Below are positions 13,976-25,199 of a stretch of DNA of 64,000 bases, in pieces (within the stretch, counting starts at the first letter, position 1; every line of letters starts with the position of its first letter). Location: assembly GCA_032871835.1 (NCBI GenBank), contig CM065296.1, positions 52,729,288 to 52,793,287 of the forward strand, written 5' to 3'. The notes beneath the pieces are model-generated. The model was not told the DNA's origin and did not search any database. It worked only from the letters and a program-made list of their open reading frames with translations. Both the position numbers and the translations under genes were made by a program. This DNA comes from Dipteronia dyeriana. Lineage: Eukaryota > Streptophyta > Magnoliopsida > Sapindales > Sapindaceae.

Positions 13976-16015
13976 CTAGATAGCGCTCATGATGCCTTTG
14001 TCGGGCTACCACCCCTAAGAAGGGTCTGAGTGTAAGAGCATAGTTGTCATCCAGATCTCAAGACACGGAAATAGCTAGATAGCCCTCCTGATGCCTTGGT
14101 CAGGCTACCACCCCTAAGAAGGATCTAGGTGTAGAAGCATAGTTGCCATCCAGATCTTAAGACACGGAAATAGCTAGATAGCCCTCCCGATGCCTTGGTC
14201 AGGCTACTACCCCCAAGAAGGATCTGGGTGTAAGAGCATAGTTGCCATCCAGATCTTAAGACCAAGAAAAAGCTAGATAACGCTCCTGATGCCTTGGTCA
14301 GGCTACCACAAACAAGAAGGGTCTGAGTGTATGAGCATAGTGGTCTTCCAGATCTCAAGACCAGGTAATAGCTAGGTACCGCTCTTGATGCCTTGGTCTG
14401 GCTTCCACTCTTAAGAAGGATCTGAGTGTAAGAGCATTGCAGTCATCCAAATCTAAAGACACAGAAATAGCTAGATAGCCCTCCCGATGTCTTGGTCAGG
14501 CTACCACCCCCAAGAAGGATCTGGGTGTAAGAGCATAGTTTCCATCCAGATCTCAAGACCAATAAATAGCTAGATAGCGCTCATGATGCCTTGGTCTGGC
14601 TACCACCACCAAGAAGAGTCTGAGTGTAAGAGCATAGTTGTCTTTCAGATCTCAAGACCAGGTAAGAGCTAGGTAGCGCTCTTGATGCCTTGGTCGGGCT
14701 ACCATAATTAAAAAGGATCCGAGTGTAAGAGCATTGTTGCCATCCAGATCTTAGGACTAGGAAATTGCTAGATAGTGCTTCTGATGCCTTGGTCGGGCTA
14801 CCACCCCTAAGAAGGTTCCAAGGGTAAGAGCATAGTTGTCATCCAGATCTCAAAACACAAAAATAGCTAGATAGCCCTCCCGATTCCTTGGTCATGCAAC
14901 CACCCCCAAGAAGGATCTGGGTGTAAGGGCATAGTTGACATCCAGATCTCAAGACTAAGAAATAGCTGGATAGCGCTCCTGATGCCTTGGTCGGGCTATC
15001 ACCACCAAGAAGGGTCTGAGTGTAAAAACATAGTTGTCATCCAGATCTCAAGACCAGGTAATAGCTAGGTAGCACTCTTGGTGATTACGTCGGTCTACCA
15101 CAATTAAAAAGGATCCGAGTGTATGAACATTGTTGCCATCAAGATCTCAGGACTAGGAAATAGCTAGATAGTGCTCCTGATGCCTTGGTCGGGCTACCAC
15201 CCCCAAGAAGGGTCCGAGGGTAAGAGCATAGTTGGCATCCAGATCTTAAGACCAGAAAATAGCTAGATAGCGCTCTTGATGCCTTTGTCTAGCTACCACC
15301 CTAGGATGGTTCTGAGTGTAAGAGCATAGCTGTCATCCAGATCTCAAAACACGGAAATAGGTAGATAGCCCTCCCGATGCCTTGGTCATGCTACCACCCC
15401 AAGAAGGATCTTGGTGTAAGAGCATAGTTTCCATCCAGATCTCAAGACCAAGAAATAGCTAGATAGCGCTCCTCATGCATTGGTCGGGCTACCACCACCT
15501 AGAAGGGTCTGAGTGTAAGAGCATAGTTGTCATCCAGATCTCAAGACCAGGTAATATCTAGGTAGCGCTCTTGATGCCTAGGTCTGGCTACCACAATTAA
15601 AAAGGATCCGAGTGTAAGAGCATTGTTGCCATCCAAATCTCAGGACTAGGAAATAGCTAGATAGTGCTTTTGATGCCTTGGTCAGGCTACCACCCCCAAG
15701 AAATGTCCGAGGGTAAGAGCATAGTTGGCATCCAGATCTCAAGACCACAAAACAGCTAGATTGCGCTCCTGATGCCTTTTTCTGGCTTCCACCACAGGAA
15801 GGTTCTAAGTTTAAGAGCATTGCTGTCATCCACATCTCCAGACACGGAAATAGCTAGATAGCCCTCCCGATGCCTTGGTCATGCTACCACCCCCAAGAAG
15901 GATCTAGGTGTAAGAGCATAGTTGCCATCCAAATCTCAAGACCAAGAAATAGTTAGATAGCGCTCCTGATGCCTTGGTCGGGCTACCACCACCTAGAAGG
16001 GTCTAATTGTAAGAG
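13742..16015. repeat. 2,274-bp near-identical tandem duplication, copy 1
   Basis: This segment of 23 monomers is repeated immediately downstream with an offset of 2,274 bp and almost no change. I saw only a handful of single-base differences, for example GGATATGAG versus GGATCTGAG, GACACGG versus GACATGG and GTGCTTTTG versus GTGCTTCTG. Every unusual variant inside is shared: TACCGCTCTTG, ACAAACAAGAAGGG, TGATTACGTCGG and CCACAGGAAGG. It holds no gene. The left edge lies where GTATAAGAGCATAG gives way to shared sequence. Confidence 0.92.
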
Positions 16016-18289
16016 CATAGTTGTCATCCAGATCTCAAGACCAGGAAATAGCTAGATAACGCTCCTGATGCCTTGGTCGGGCTTCTACCCCCAAGAAGGT
16101 TCTGAGTGTAAGAGCATTGTTGCCATCCTGATCTCAAGACCAGGAAATAGCTAGGTAGCGCTCCTAATGCCTTGGTCGGGATACCACCCCAAAGAAGGAT
16201 CTGAGTGTAAAAGCATAGTTTCCATCCAAATCTCAAGACCAGGAAATAGCTAGATAGCGCTCATGATGCCTTTGTCGGGCTACCACCCCTAAGAAGGGTC
16301 TGAGTGTAAGAGCATAGTTGTCATCCAGATCTCAAGACACGGAAATAGCTAGATAGCCCTCCTGATGCCTTGGTCAGGCTACCACCCCTAAGAAGGATCT
16401 AGGTGTAGAAGCATAGTTGCCATCCAGATCTTAAGACATGGAAATAGCTAGATAGCCCTCCCGATGCCTTGGTCAGGCTACTACCCCCAAGAAGGATCTG
16501 GGTGTAAGAGCATAGTTGCCATCCAGATCTTAAGACCAAGAAAAAGCTAGATAACGCTCCTGATGCCTTGGTCAGGCTACCACAAACAAGAAGGGTCTGA
16601 GTGTATGAGCATAGTGGTCTTCCAGATCTCAAGACCAGGTAATAGCTAGGTACCGCTCTTGATGCCTTGGTCTGGCTTCCACTCTTAAGAAGGATCTGAG
16701 TGTAAGAGCATTGCAGTCATCCAAATCTAAAGACACAGAAATAGCTAGATAGCCCTCCCGATGTCTTGGTCAGGCTACCACCCCCAAGAAGGATCTGGGT
16801 GTAAGAGCATAGTTTCCATCCAGATCTCAAGACCAATAAATAGCTAGATAGCGCTCATGATGCCTTGGTCTGGCTACCACCACCAAGAAGAGTCTGAGTG
16901 TAAGAGCATAGTTGTCTTTCAGATCTCAAGACCAGGTAAGAGCTAGGTAGCGCTCTTGATGCCTTGGTCGGGCTACCATAATTAAAAAGGATCCGAGTGT
17001 AAGAGCATTGTTGCCATCCAGATCTTAGGACTAGGAAATTGCTAGATAGTGCTTCTGATGCCTTGGTCGGGCTACCACCCCTAAGAAGGTTCCAAGGGTA
17101 AGAGCATAGTTGTCATCCAGATCTCAAAACACAAAAATAGCTAGATAGCCCTCCCGATTCCTTGGTCATGCAACCACCCCCAAGAAGGATCTGGGTGTAA
17201 GGGCATAGTTGACATCCAGATCTCAAGACTAAGAAATAGCTGGATAGCGCTCCTGATGCCTTGGTCGGGCTATCACCACCAAGAAGGGTCTGAGTGTAAA
17301 AACATAGTTGTCATCCAGATCTCAAGACCAGGTAATAGCTAGGTAGCACTCTTGGTGATTACGTCGGTCTACCACAATTAAAAAGGATCCGAGTGTATGA
17401 ACATTGTTGCCATCAAGATCTCAGGACTAGGAAATAGCTAGATAGTGCTCCTGATGCCTTGGTCGGGCTACCACCCCCAAGAAGGGTCCGAGGGTAAGAG
17501 CATAGTTGGCATCCAGATCTTAAGACCAGAAAATAGCTAGATAGCGCTCTTGATGCCTTTGTCTAGCTACCACCCTAGGATGGTTCTGAGTGTAAGAGCA
17601 TAGCTGTCATCCAGATCTCAAAACACGGAAATAGGTAGATAGCCCTCCCGATGCCTTGGTCATGCTACCACCCCAAGAAGGATCTTGGTGTAAGAGCATA
17701 GTTTCCATCCAGATCTCAAGACCAAGAAATAGCTAGATAGCGCTCCTCATGCATTGGTCGGGCTACCACCACCTAGAAGGGTCTGAGTGTAAGAGCATAG
17801 TTGTCATCCAGATCTCAAGACCAGGTAATATCTAGGTAGCGCTCTTGATGCCTAGGTCTGGCTACCACAATTAAAAAGGATCCGAGTGTAAGAGCATTGT
17901 TGCCATCCAAATCTCAGGACTAGGAAATAGCTAGATAGTGCTTCTGATGCCTTGGTCAGGCTACCACCCCCAAGAAATGTCCGAGGGTAAGAGCATAGTT
18001 GGCATCCAGATCTCAAGACCACAAAACAGCTAGATTGCGCTCCTGATGCCTTTTTCTGGCTTCCACCACAGGAAGGTTCTAAGTTTAAGAGCATTGCTGT
18101 CATCCACATCTCCAGACACGGAAATAGCTAGATAGCCCTCCCGATGCCTTGGTCATGCTACCACCCCCAAGAAGGATCTAGGTGTAAGAGCATAGTTGCC
18201 ATCCAAATCTCAAGACCAAGAAATAGTTAGATAGCGCTCCTGATGCCTTGGTCGGGCTACCACCACCTAGAAGGGTCTAATTGTAAGAG
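16016..18289. repeat. 2,274-bp near-identical tandem duplication, copy 2
   Basis: Downstream partner of the preceding segment. The junction between copies lies in the GAGCATAGTTGTCATCC part of a monomer, where ordinary monomer homology would allow unequal crossover. The right edge is near 18289, where copy 1 continues into the AACGCTCCTG monomer while this copy continues into a GGTAGCGCTCTTG monomer. The very low divergence makes this one of the youngest rearrangements in the window. Confidence 0.92.
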
Positions 18290-20099
18290 CATTGTTGTCA
18301 TCCAGATCTCAAGACCAGGTAATAGCTAGGTAGCGCTCTTGATGCCTTGGTCGGGCTACCACAATTAAAAAGGATCCGAGTGTAAGAGCATAGTTTCCAT
18401 CCAGATCTCAAGACTAGGAAATAGCTAGATAGTGCTCCTGATGCCTTGGTCAGACTACCACCCCTAAAAAGGATCTGAGTGTAAGAGCATAGTTGCCATC
18501 CATGTCTCGGGACTAGGAAATAGCTAGATAGCGCTTCTGATGCCTTGGTTAGGCTACCACCCCCAAAAAGGGTCTGAGTGTAAGAGTATAGTTGTCATCC
18601 AGATCTCAAGACCAGGAAATAGCTAGGTAGCGCTCCTAATGCCTTGGTCGGGCTACCATCCCTAAGAAGGATCTGAGTGTAAGAGCATAGTTGCCATCCA
18701 GATCTCAGAACCAGTAAATAGCTAGATAATGCTCCTGATGCCTTGGTCGGGCTACCACCCATAAAAAGGGTGTGAGTGTAAGAGCAAAGTTGTCATCCAG
18801 ATCTCAAGACCAGGAAATTGCTAGGTAGCACTCCTGATACCTTGTTCGGGCTGCCATCCGAAAGAAGGATCTAAGTGTAAGAGCATAGTATTCATCAAGA
18901 TTTCAAGACCAGGAAATAGCTAGATAGCCCTCATGATTCCTTGGTCGGGCTTCCACCCCGAAAAAGGATCTAAGTGTAAGAGCATAAGTGTCATCCAGAT
19001 CTCAAGACACGGAAATAGGTAGATAGCCCTCCCGGTGCCTTGGTCAGGCTACCACCCTTAAGAAGAATCTGGGTGTAAGAGCATAGTTTCTATCCAGATC
19101 TCAAGACAAAGAAATAGCTAGATAGCGCTCCTAATTCCTTGGTCGGACTACCACCACCAAGAAGGGTCTGAGTGTAAGAGCATAGTTGTCATCCCGATCT
19201 CAAGACCAGGTAATAGCTAGGTACCGCCCTTGATGCCTTGGTCGGGCTACCTCAATTAAAAAGGATCCGAATGTAACAACATAGTTGCCATCCAGATCTC
19301 AGGACTAGAAAATAGCTAGATAGCGCTCCTGATGCCTTAGTCGGGCTACCACCCCCAAGAAGGGTCTGAGTGTAAGAGCATAGTTGTCATCCAGAACTTA
19401 AGACTAGGAAATAGCAAGGTAGCACTCCAGATGCCTTAATCGGGCTACCACCCCTAAAAAGGGTCTGAGTGTAAGAGTATAGTTGTCATCCAGATCTCAG
19501 GACAAGGAAATAGCTAGATAGCGCTCCTGATGCCTTGGTCGGGCTACCATCCCAAAGAAGGATCTAAGTGTAAGAGCATAGTTTCCATCCAGATCTCAAG
19601 ACCAGAATATAGCTAGATAGCCCTCCTGATGCCTTGGTCGGGCTACCACCCCCGAGAAGGATCTAAGTGTAAGAGCATAAGTGTCATCCAGATCTCAAGA
19701 CACAAAAATAGCTAGATAGCCCTACCGATGTATTGGTCAGACTACCACCCCCAAGAAGGATCTAGGTGTAAGAGCATAATTATCATCCAGATCTCAAGAC
19801 CAAGAAATAGCTAGATAGCGCTCCTGAGTCCTTGGTCGGGCTATGACCCCTAAAAAAGTTCTGAGTGTAATAGCATAGATGTCATCCAGATCTCAAGAAC
19901 AGGAAATAGCTAGGTAGCACTAATGATGCCTTGGTCTGGCTACCACCCCTAAGAAGTATCTAAGTGATAGAGCATAGTTGCCATTCAGATCTCAAGACCA
20001 GAAAATAGCTAGACAGCGCTACTGATGCCTTGGTCGGGCTACCACCCCAAAAAAGGGTCTTAGTGTGAAAGCATAGTTGTTATCCAGATCTCAAGACCA

Positions 20100-23000
20100 G
20101 GAAATAGCTAGGTAGCGCTCCTGATGCCTTGGTCGGGCTGCCATCCCTAAGAAGGATCTGAGTGTAAGAGCATAGTTGTCATCCAGATCTCAAGACCAGG
20201 AAATAGTTAGGTAGCGCTCCTGATGCCTTGGTCGGGCTCCCATCTCTAAGAAGGATCTGAGTGTAAGAGCATAGTTGGCATCCAGATCTCAGAACTAGTA
20301 AATATCTAGATAATGCTCATGATGCCTTGGTCGGGCTACCACCCACAAAAAGGGTGTGAGTGTAAGAGCATAGTTGTCATCCAGATCTCAAGACCAGGAA
20401 ATTGCTAGGTAGCGCTCCTAATGCCTTGTTCGGGCTACCATCCCAAAGAAGGATCTAAGTGTAAGAGCATAATTTCCATCAAGATTTCAAGACCAGGAAA
20501 TAGCTAGATAGCCCTCCTGATGCCTTGGTCAGGCTTCCACCTCTAAAAAGGATCTAAGTGTAAGAGCATAAGTGTCATCCATATCTCAAGACACGGAAAT
20601 AGCTAAATAGCCCTCCCGGTGCCTTGGTCAGGCTACCACCCTTAAGAAGGATCTGGGTGTAAGAGCATAGTTTCTATCCAGATCTCAAGACAAAGAAATA
20701 ACTAGATAGCGCTTCTAATTCCTTGGTCGGGCTACCACTTCCAAGAAGGGTCTGAGTGTAAGAGCATAGTTGTCATCCAAATCTCAAGACCAGGTAATAG
20801 CTAGGTAGCGCTCTTAATGCCTTGGTCGGGCGACCACAATTAAAAAGGATCCGAGTGTAAGAGCATAGTTGCCCTCCAGATCTCAGGACTAGGAAATAGC
20901 TAGATATGCTCCTGATGCCTTGGTCGGGCTTCCACCCCTAAAAAGGATCTAAGTGTAAGAGCATAAGTGTCATCCAGATCTCAAGACACAGAAATAGCTA
21001 GATAGCCCTCCCGGTGCCTTGGTCAGGCTACAACCCTTAAGAAGGATCTGGGTGTAAGAGCACAGTGTTTATCCAGATCTCAAGACAAAGAAATAGCTAG
21101 ATAGCGCTCCTAATTCCTTGGTCGGGCTACCACCACCAAGAAGGGTCTAAGTGTAAGAGCGTAGTTGTCATCCAGATCTCAAAACCAGGTAATAGCTAGG
21201 TAGCGCTCTTGATGCCTTGGTCGGGCTACCATCCCTAAGAAGGATCTGAGTGTAAGAGCATAGTTGGCATCCAGATCTCAGAACTAGTAAATATCTAGAT
21301 AATGCTTCTGATGCCTTGGACGGGTTACCACCCACAAAAAGGGTGTGAGTGTAAGAGCATAGTTGTCATCCAGATCTCAAGACCAGGAAATTGCTAGGTA
21401 GCGCTCCTGATGCCTTGTTCGGGCTACCATCCCAAAGAAGGATCTAAGTGTAAGAGCATAGTTTCCATCAATATTTCAAGACCAGGATATAGCTAGATAG
21501 CCCTCCTGATGCCTTGGTCGGTCTTCCACCCCTAAAAAGGATCTAAGTGTAAGAGCATAAGTGTCATCCAGATCTCAAGACACGGAAATAGCTAAATAGC
21601 CCTCCCGGTGCCTTGGTCAGGCTACCACCCTTAAGAAGGATCTGGGTGTAAGAGCATAGTTTCTATCCAGATCTCAAGACAAAGAAATAGCTAGATAGCG
21701 CTTCTAATTCCTTGGTCGGGCTACCACTTCCAAGAAGGGTCCGAGTGTAAGAGCATAGTTGTCATCCAAATCTCAAGACCAGGTAATAGCTAGGTAGCGC
21801 TCTTAATGCCTTGGTCGGGCTAAAACAATTAAAAAGGATCCGAGTGTAAGAGCATAGTTGCCATCCAGATCTCAGGACTAGGAAATAGCTAGATAGCGCT
21901 CCTGATGCCTTGGTCGGGCTTCCACCCCTAAAAAGGATCTAAGTGTAAGAGCATAAGTGTCATCCAGATCTCAAGACACAGAAATAGCTAGATAGCCCTC
22001 CCGGTGCCTTGGTCAGGCTACCACCCTTAAGAAGGATCTGGGTGTAAGAGCATAGTTTCTATCTAGATCTCAAGACAAAGAAATAGCTAGATAGCGCTCC
22101 TAATTCCGTGGTCGGGCTACCACCACCAAGAAGGGTATAAGTGTAAGAGCGTAATTGTCATCCAGATCTCAAGACCAGGTAATAGCTAGGTAGCGCTCTT
22201 GATGCCTTGGTCGGGCTACCATCCCTAAGAAGGATCTGAGTGTAAGAGCATAGTTGGCATCCAGATCTCTGAACTAGTAAATAGCTAGATAATGCTCCTT
22301 ATGCCTTGGTCGGACTACCACCCACAAAAAAGGTGTGAGTGTAAGAGCATAGTTGTCAGCCAGATCTCAAGACCACAAAATTGCTAGGTAGCGCTCCTGA
22401 TGCCTTGTTCGGGCTACCATCCCAAAGAAGGATCTAAGTGTAAGAGCATAGTTTCCATCAAGATTTCAAGACCAGGAAATAGCTAGATAGCCCTCCTGAT
22501 GCCTTGGTCGGGCTTCCACCCCTAAAAAGGATCTAAGTGTAAGAGCATAAGGGTCATCCAGATCTCAAGACACGGAAATAGCTAAATAGCCCTCCCAGTG
22601 CCTTGGTCAGGCTACCACCCTTATGAAGGATCTAGGTGTAAGAGCATAGTTTCTATCCAGATCTCAAGACAAAGAAATAGCTAGATAGCGCTTCTAATTC
22701 CTTGGTCGGGCTACCACTTCCAAGAAGGGTCCGTGTGTAAGAGCATAGTTGTCATCCAAATCTCAAGACCCGGTAATAGCTAGGTAGCGCTCTTAATGCC
22801 TTGGTCTGGCTACCACAATTAAAAAGGATCCGAGTGTAAGAGCATAGTTGCCATCCAGATCTTAGGACTAGGAAATAGCTAGATAGCGCCACTGATGCCT
22901 TGGTCGGGCTTCAACCCCTAAAAAAGGATCTAAGTGTAAGAGCATAAGTGTCATCCAGATCTTAAGACACAGAAATAGCTAGATAGCCCTCCCGGTGCCT

Positions 23001-23210
23001 TGGTCAGGCTACCACCCTTAAGAAGGATCTGGGTGTAAGAGATAGTTTATATCCATATCTCAAGACAAACAAATAGCTAGATAGCGCTCCTAATTCCTTG
23101 GTCGGGCTACCACCACCAAGAAGGGTCTAAGTGTAAGAGCGTAGTTGTCATCCAGATCTCAAGACCAGGTAATTGCTAGGTAGCGCTCTTGATGCCTTGG
23201 TCGGCCTACC
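20100..23210. repeat. 990-bp (10-monomer) higher-order repeat, about three units
   Basis: The AATTAAAAAGG marker lies at 20838, 21827 and 22817, spacings 989 and 990. The TAGTTTCTATCCAGATCTC variant near 20666, 21656 and 22646, and its sister near 21065, 22051 and 23041, repeat with the same period. Unit order is preserved: CTTCCACC(C/T)CTAAAAAGG, CATAAGTGTC, CCTCCCGGTGCC, TTTCTATCC, CTAATTCC. Units differ by scattered substitutions, so this block is older than the 2,274 bp duplication. Confidence 0.85.
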
Positions 23211-23518
23211 TCAATTAAAAAGGATCCGAATGTAACAGCATAGTTGCCATCCAGATCTCAGAACTAGGAAATAGCTAGATAACGCTCATGATGCCTTAGT
23301 TGGGCTACCATTCTCAAGAAGGGTCTGAGTGTAAGAGCATAGTTGTCATCCAGAACTTAAGACTAGGAAATAGCTAGGTTGCGCTCCAGATGCCTTGGTC
23401 GGGCTACCACCCCTAAAAAGGGTCTGAGTGTAAGAGTGTAGTTGTCATCCAGATCTCATGACCAGGAAATAGCTAGATAACGCTCCTGATGCCTTGGTCG
23501 GGCTACCATCCCAAAGAA

Positions 23519-23530
23519 GGAGCATAAGTG
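23519..23530. other. monomer with 13-bp deletion
   Basis: The sequence passes directly from AAGAAGG to AGCATAAGTGTC, losing the ATCTAAGTGTAAG part that every neighbouring monomer has. It is a private shortening of one copy. Confidence 0.8.
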
Positions 23531-23864
23531 TCATCCTGATCTCAAGACATAGAAATAACTAGATAGCCCTACCGATGTATTGGTCAGGCTACCACAACCA
23601 AGAAGGATATGGGTGTAAGAGCATAGTTGCAATCCAGATCTCAAGACCAAGAAATAGCTAGATAGCGCTACTGAGTCCTTGGTCGGGCTATGACCACTAA
23701 GAAAGTTTTGAGTGTAAGAGCATAGATGTCATCCAGATCTAAAGAGCAGGAAATAGCTAGGTAGCACTAATGATGCCTTGGTCGGGCTACTACCCCTAAG
23801 AAGGATCTTAGCGTAAGAGCATAGTTGCCATCCAGATCTCAAGACCAGAAAATAGCTAGACAGC

Positions 23865-23900
23865 GCTACTGATGCCTGAGTGTGAAAGCATAGTTGTTAT
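23865..23900. other. truncated satellite monomer (about 31 bp missing)
   Basis: GATGCC is joined directly to TGAGTGTGAAAGCATAG. The TTGGTCGGGCTACC part and the following CCCC-AAGAAGG part are missing, so the unit is about 68 bp long. The related copy near 20.03-20.08 kb is complete, so this is a deletion and not an ancestral short form. Confidence 0.8.
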
Positions 23901-24252
23901 CCAGATCTCAAGACCAAGAAATAGCTAGATAGCGCTCCTGATGACTTGGTCGGGCTACGACCCCAAGAAAGGTTTGAGTGTAAGAGCATAGTTGCCATCC
24001 ACATCTTAAGACCAGGAAATAGCTAGGTAGCACTCCAGATGCCTTGGTCGGGCTACCACCCCCAAAAATGGCCTTAGTGTAAGAGAATAGTTGTCATCCA
24101 TATCTCATGACCAGGAAATAGCTAGGTAGTGCTCCTTATGCCTTGGTTGGGCTACCAAAATTAAAAAGGATCTGAGTGTAAGAGCTTAGTTGCCATCCAG
24201 ATCTCGAGACCAAGAAATAGCTAGATAGCCCTTCTGATACCTTGGTCGGGCT

Positions 24253-24266
24253 ACCCCTCCCCCCCA
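24253..24266. repeat. C-rich tract, short form
   Basis: CTACCCCTCCCCCCCAAGAAGG replaces the usual CTACCACCCCCAAGAAGG. This is the counterpart of the long poly-C tract about 0.5 kb downstream, in the first copy of a five-monomer duplication. The copies share GGCTACGACACCCAAGAAAG at 24451 and 24964; the offset exceeds 5 x 99 by 18 bases, much of which the longer C run can explain. Confidence 0.85.
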
Positions 24267-24752
24267 AGAAGGATATAAGTGTAAGAGCATAAGTGTCATC
24301 CAGATCTCAAGACACGGAAATAGCTAGATAGCCCTACTGATGTATTGGTTAGGCTACCACCCCCAAGAAGGATCTGGGTGTAAGAGCATAGTTGCCATCT
24401 AGATCTCAAGACCAAGAAATAGCTAGATAGCGCTCCTGATGCCTTGGTCGGGCTACGACACCCAAGAAAGTTTTGAGTGTAAGAGCATAGTTGCCATCCA
24501 GATCTCAAGACCAAGAAATAGTTAGGTAGCACTCCTGATGCCTTGGTCGGGCTACCACCCCCAAAAAGGGTCTGAGTGTAAGAGCATAGTTGTCATCCAG
24601 ATCTCAACACCAGGAAATAGCTAGGTAGTGCTCCTTATGCCTTGGTCGGGCTACCAAAATTAAAAAGGATCTGAGTGTAAGAGCTTCGTTGCCATCCAGA
24701 TCTCGAGACCAAGAAATAGCTAGATAGCCTTCCTGATAATTTGGTCAGGCTA

Positions 24753-24777
24753 CCCCCCCCCCCCCCCCCCCCCCCCC
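24753..24777. repeat. C25 homopolymer (G25 on the minus strand)
   Basis: Twenty-five consecutive C residues lie inside a monomer at the CTACC-ACCCCC position and are followed by TTCGAAGG. This is the longest homopolymer in the window. The paired copy at 24.25 kb has only a short C-rich run here. The length could be inexact in the assembly, because long homopolymers are a common sequencing error. Confidence 0.9.
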
Positions 24778-25199
24778 TTCGAAGGATCTAAGTTTAAGAG
24801 CATAAGTGTCATCCAGATCTCAAGACACGGAAATAGCTAGATAGCCCTACTAATGTATTGGTCAGGATACCACCCCCAAGAAGGATCTGGGTGTAAGAGC
24901 ATAGTTGCCATCCAGATCTCAAGACCAAGAAATAGCTTGATAGTGCTCCTGATACCTTGGTCGGGCTACGACACCCAAGAAAGTTTTGAGTGTAAGAGTA
25001 TAGTTGCCATCCAGATCTCAAGACCAAGAAATAGTTAGGTAGCACTCCTGATGCCTTGGTCGAGCTACCACCCCCAAAAAGGGTCTGAGTGTAAGAGCAA
25101 GTTGTCATCCAGATCTCAAGACCAGGAAATAGCTAGGTAGTGCTCCTGATGCCTTGGTCGGGCTACCACAATTAAAAAGGATTTGAGTGTTAGAGCTTA

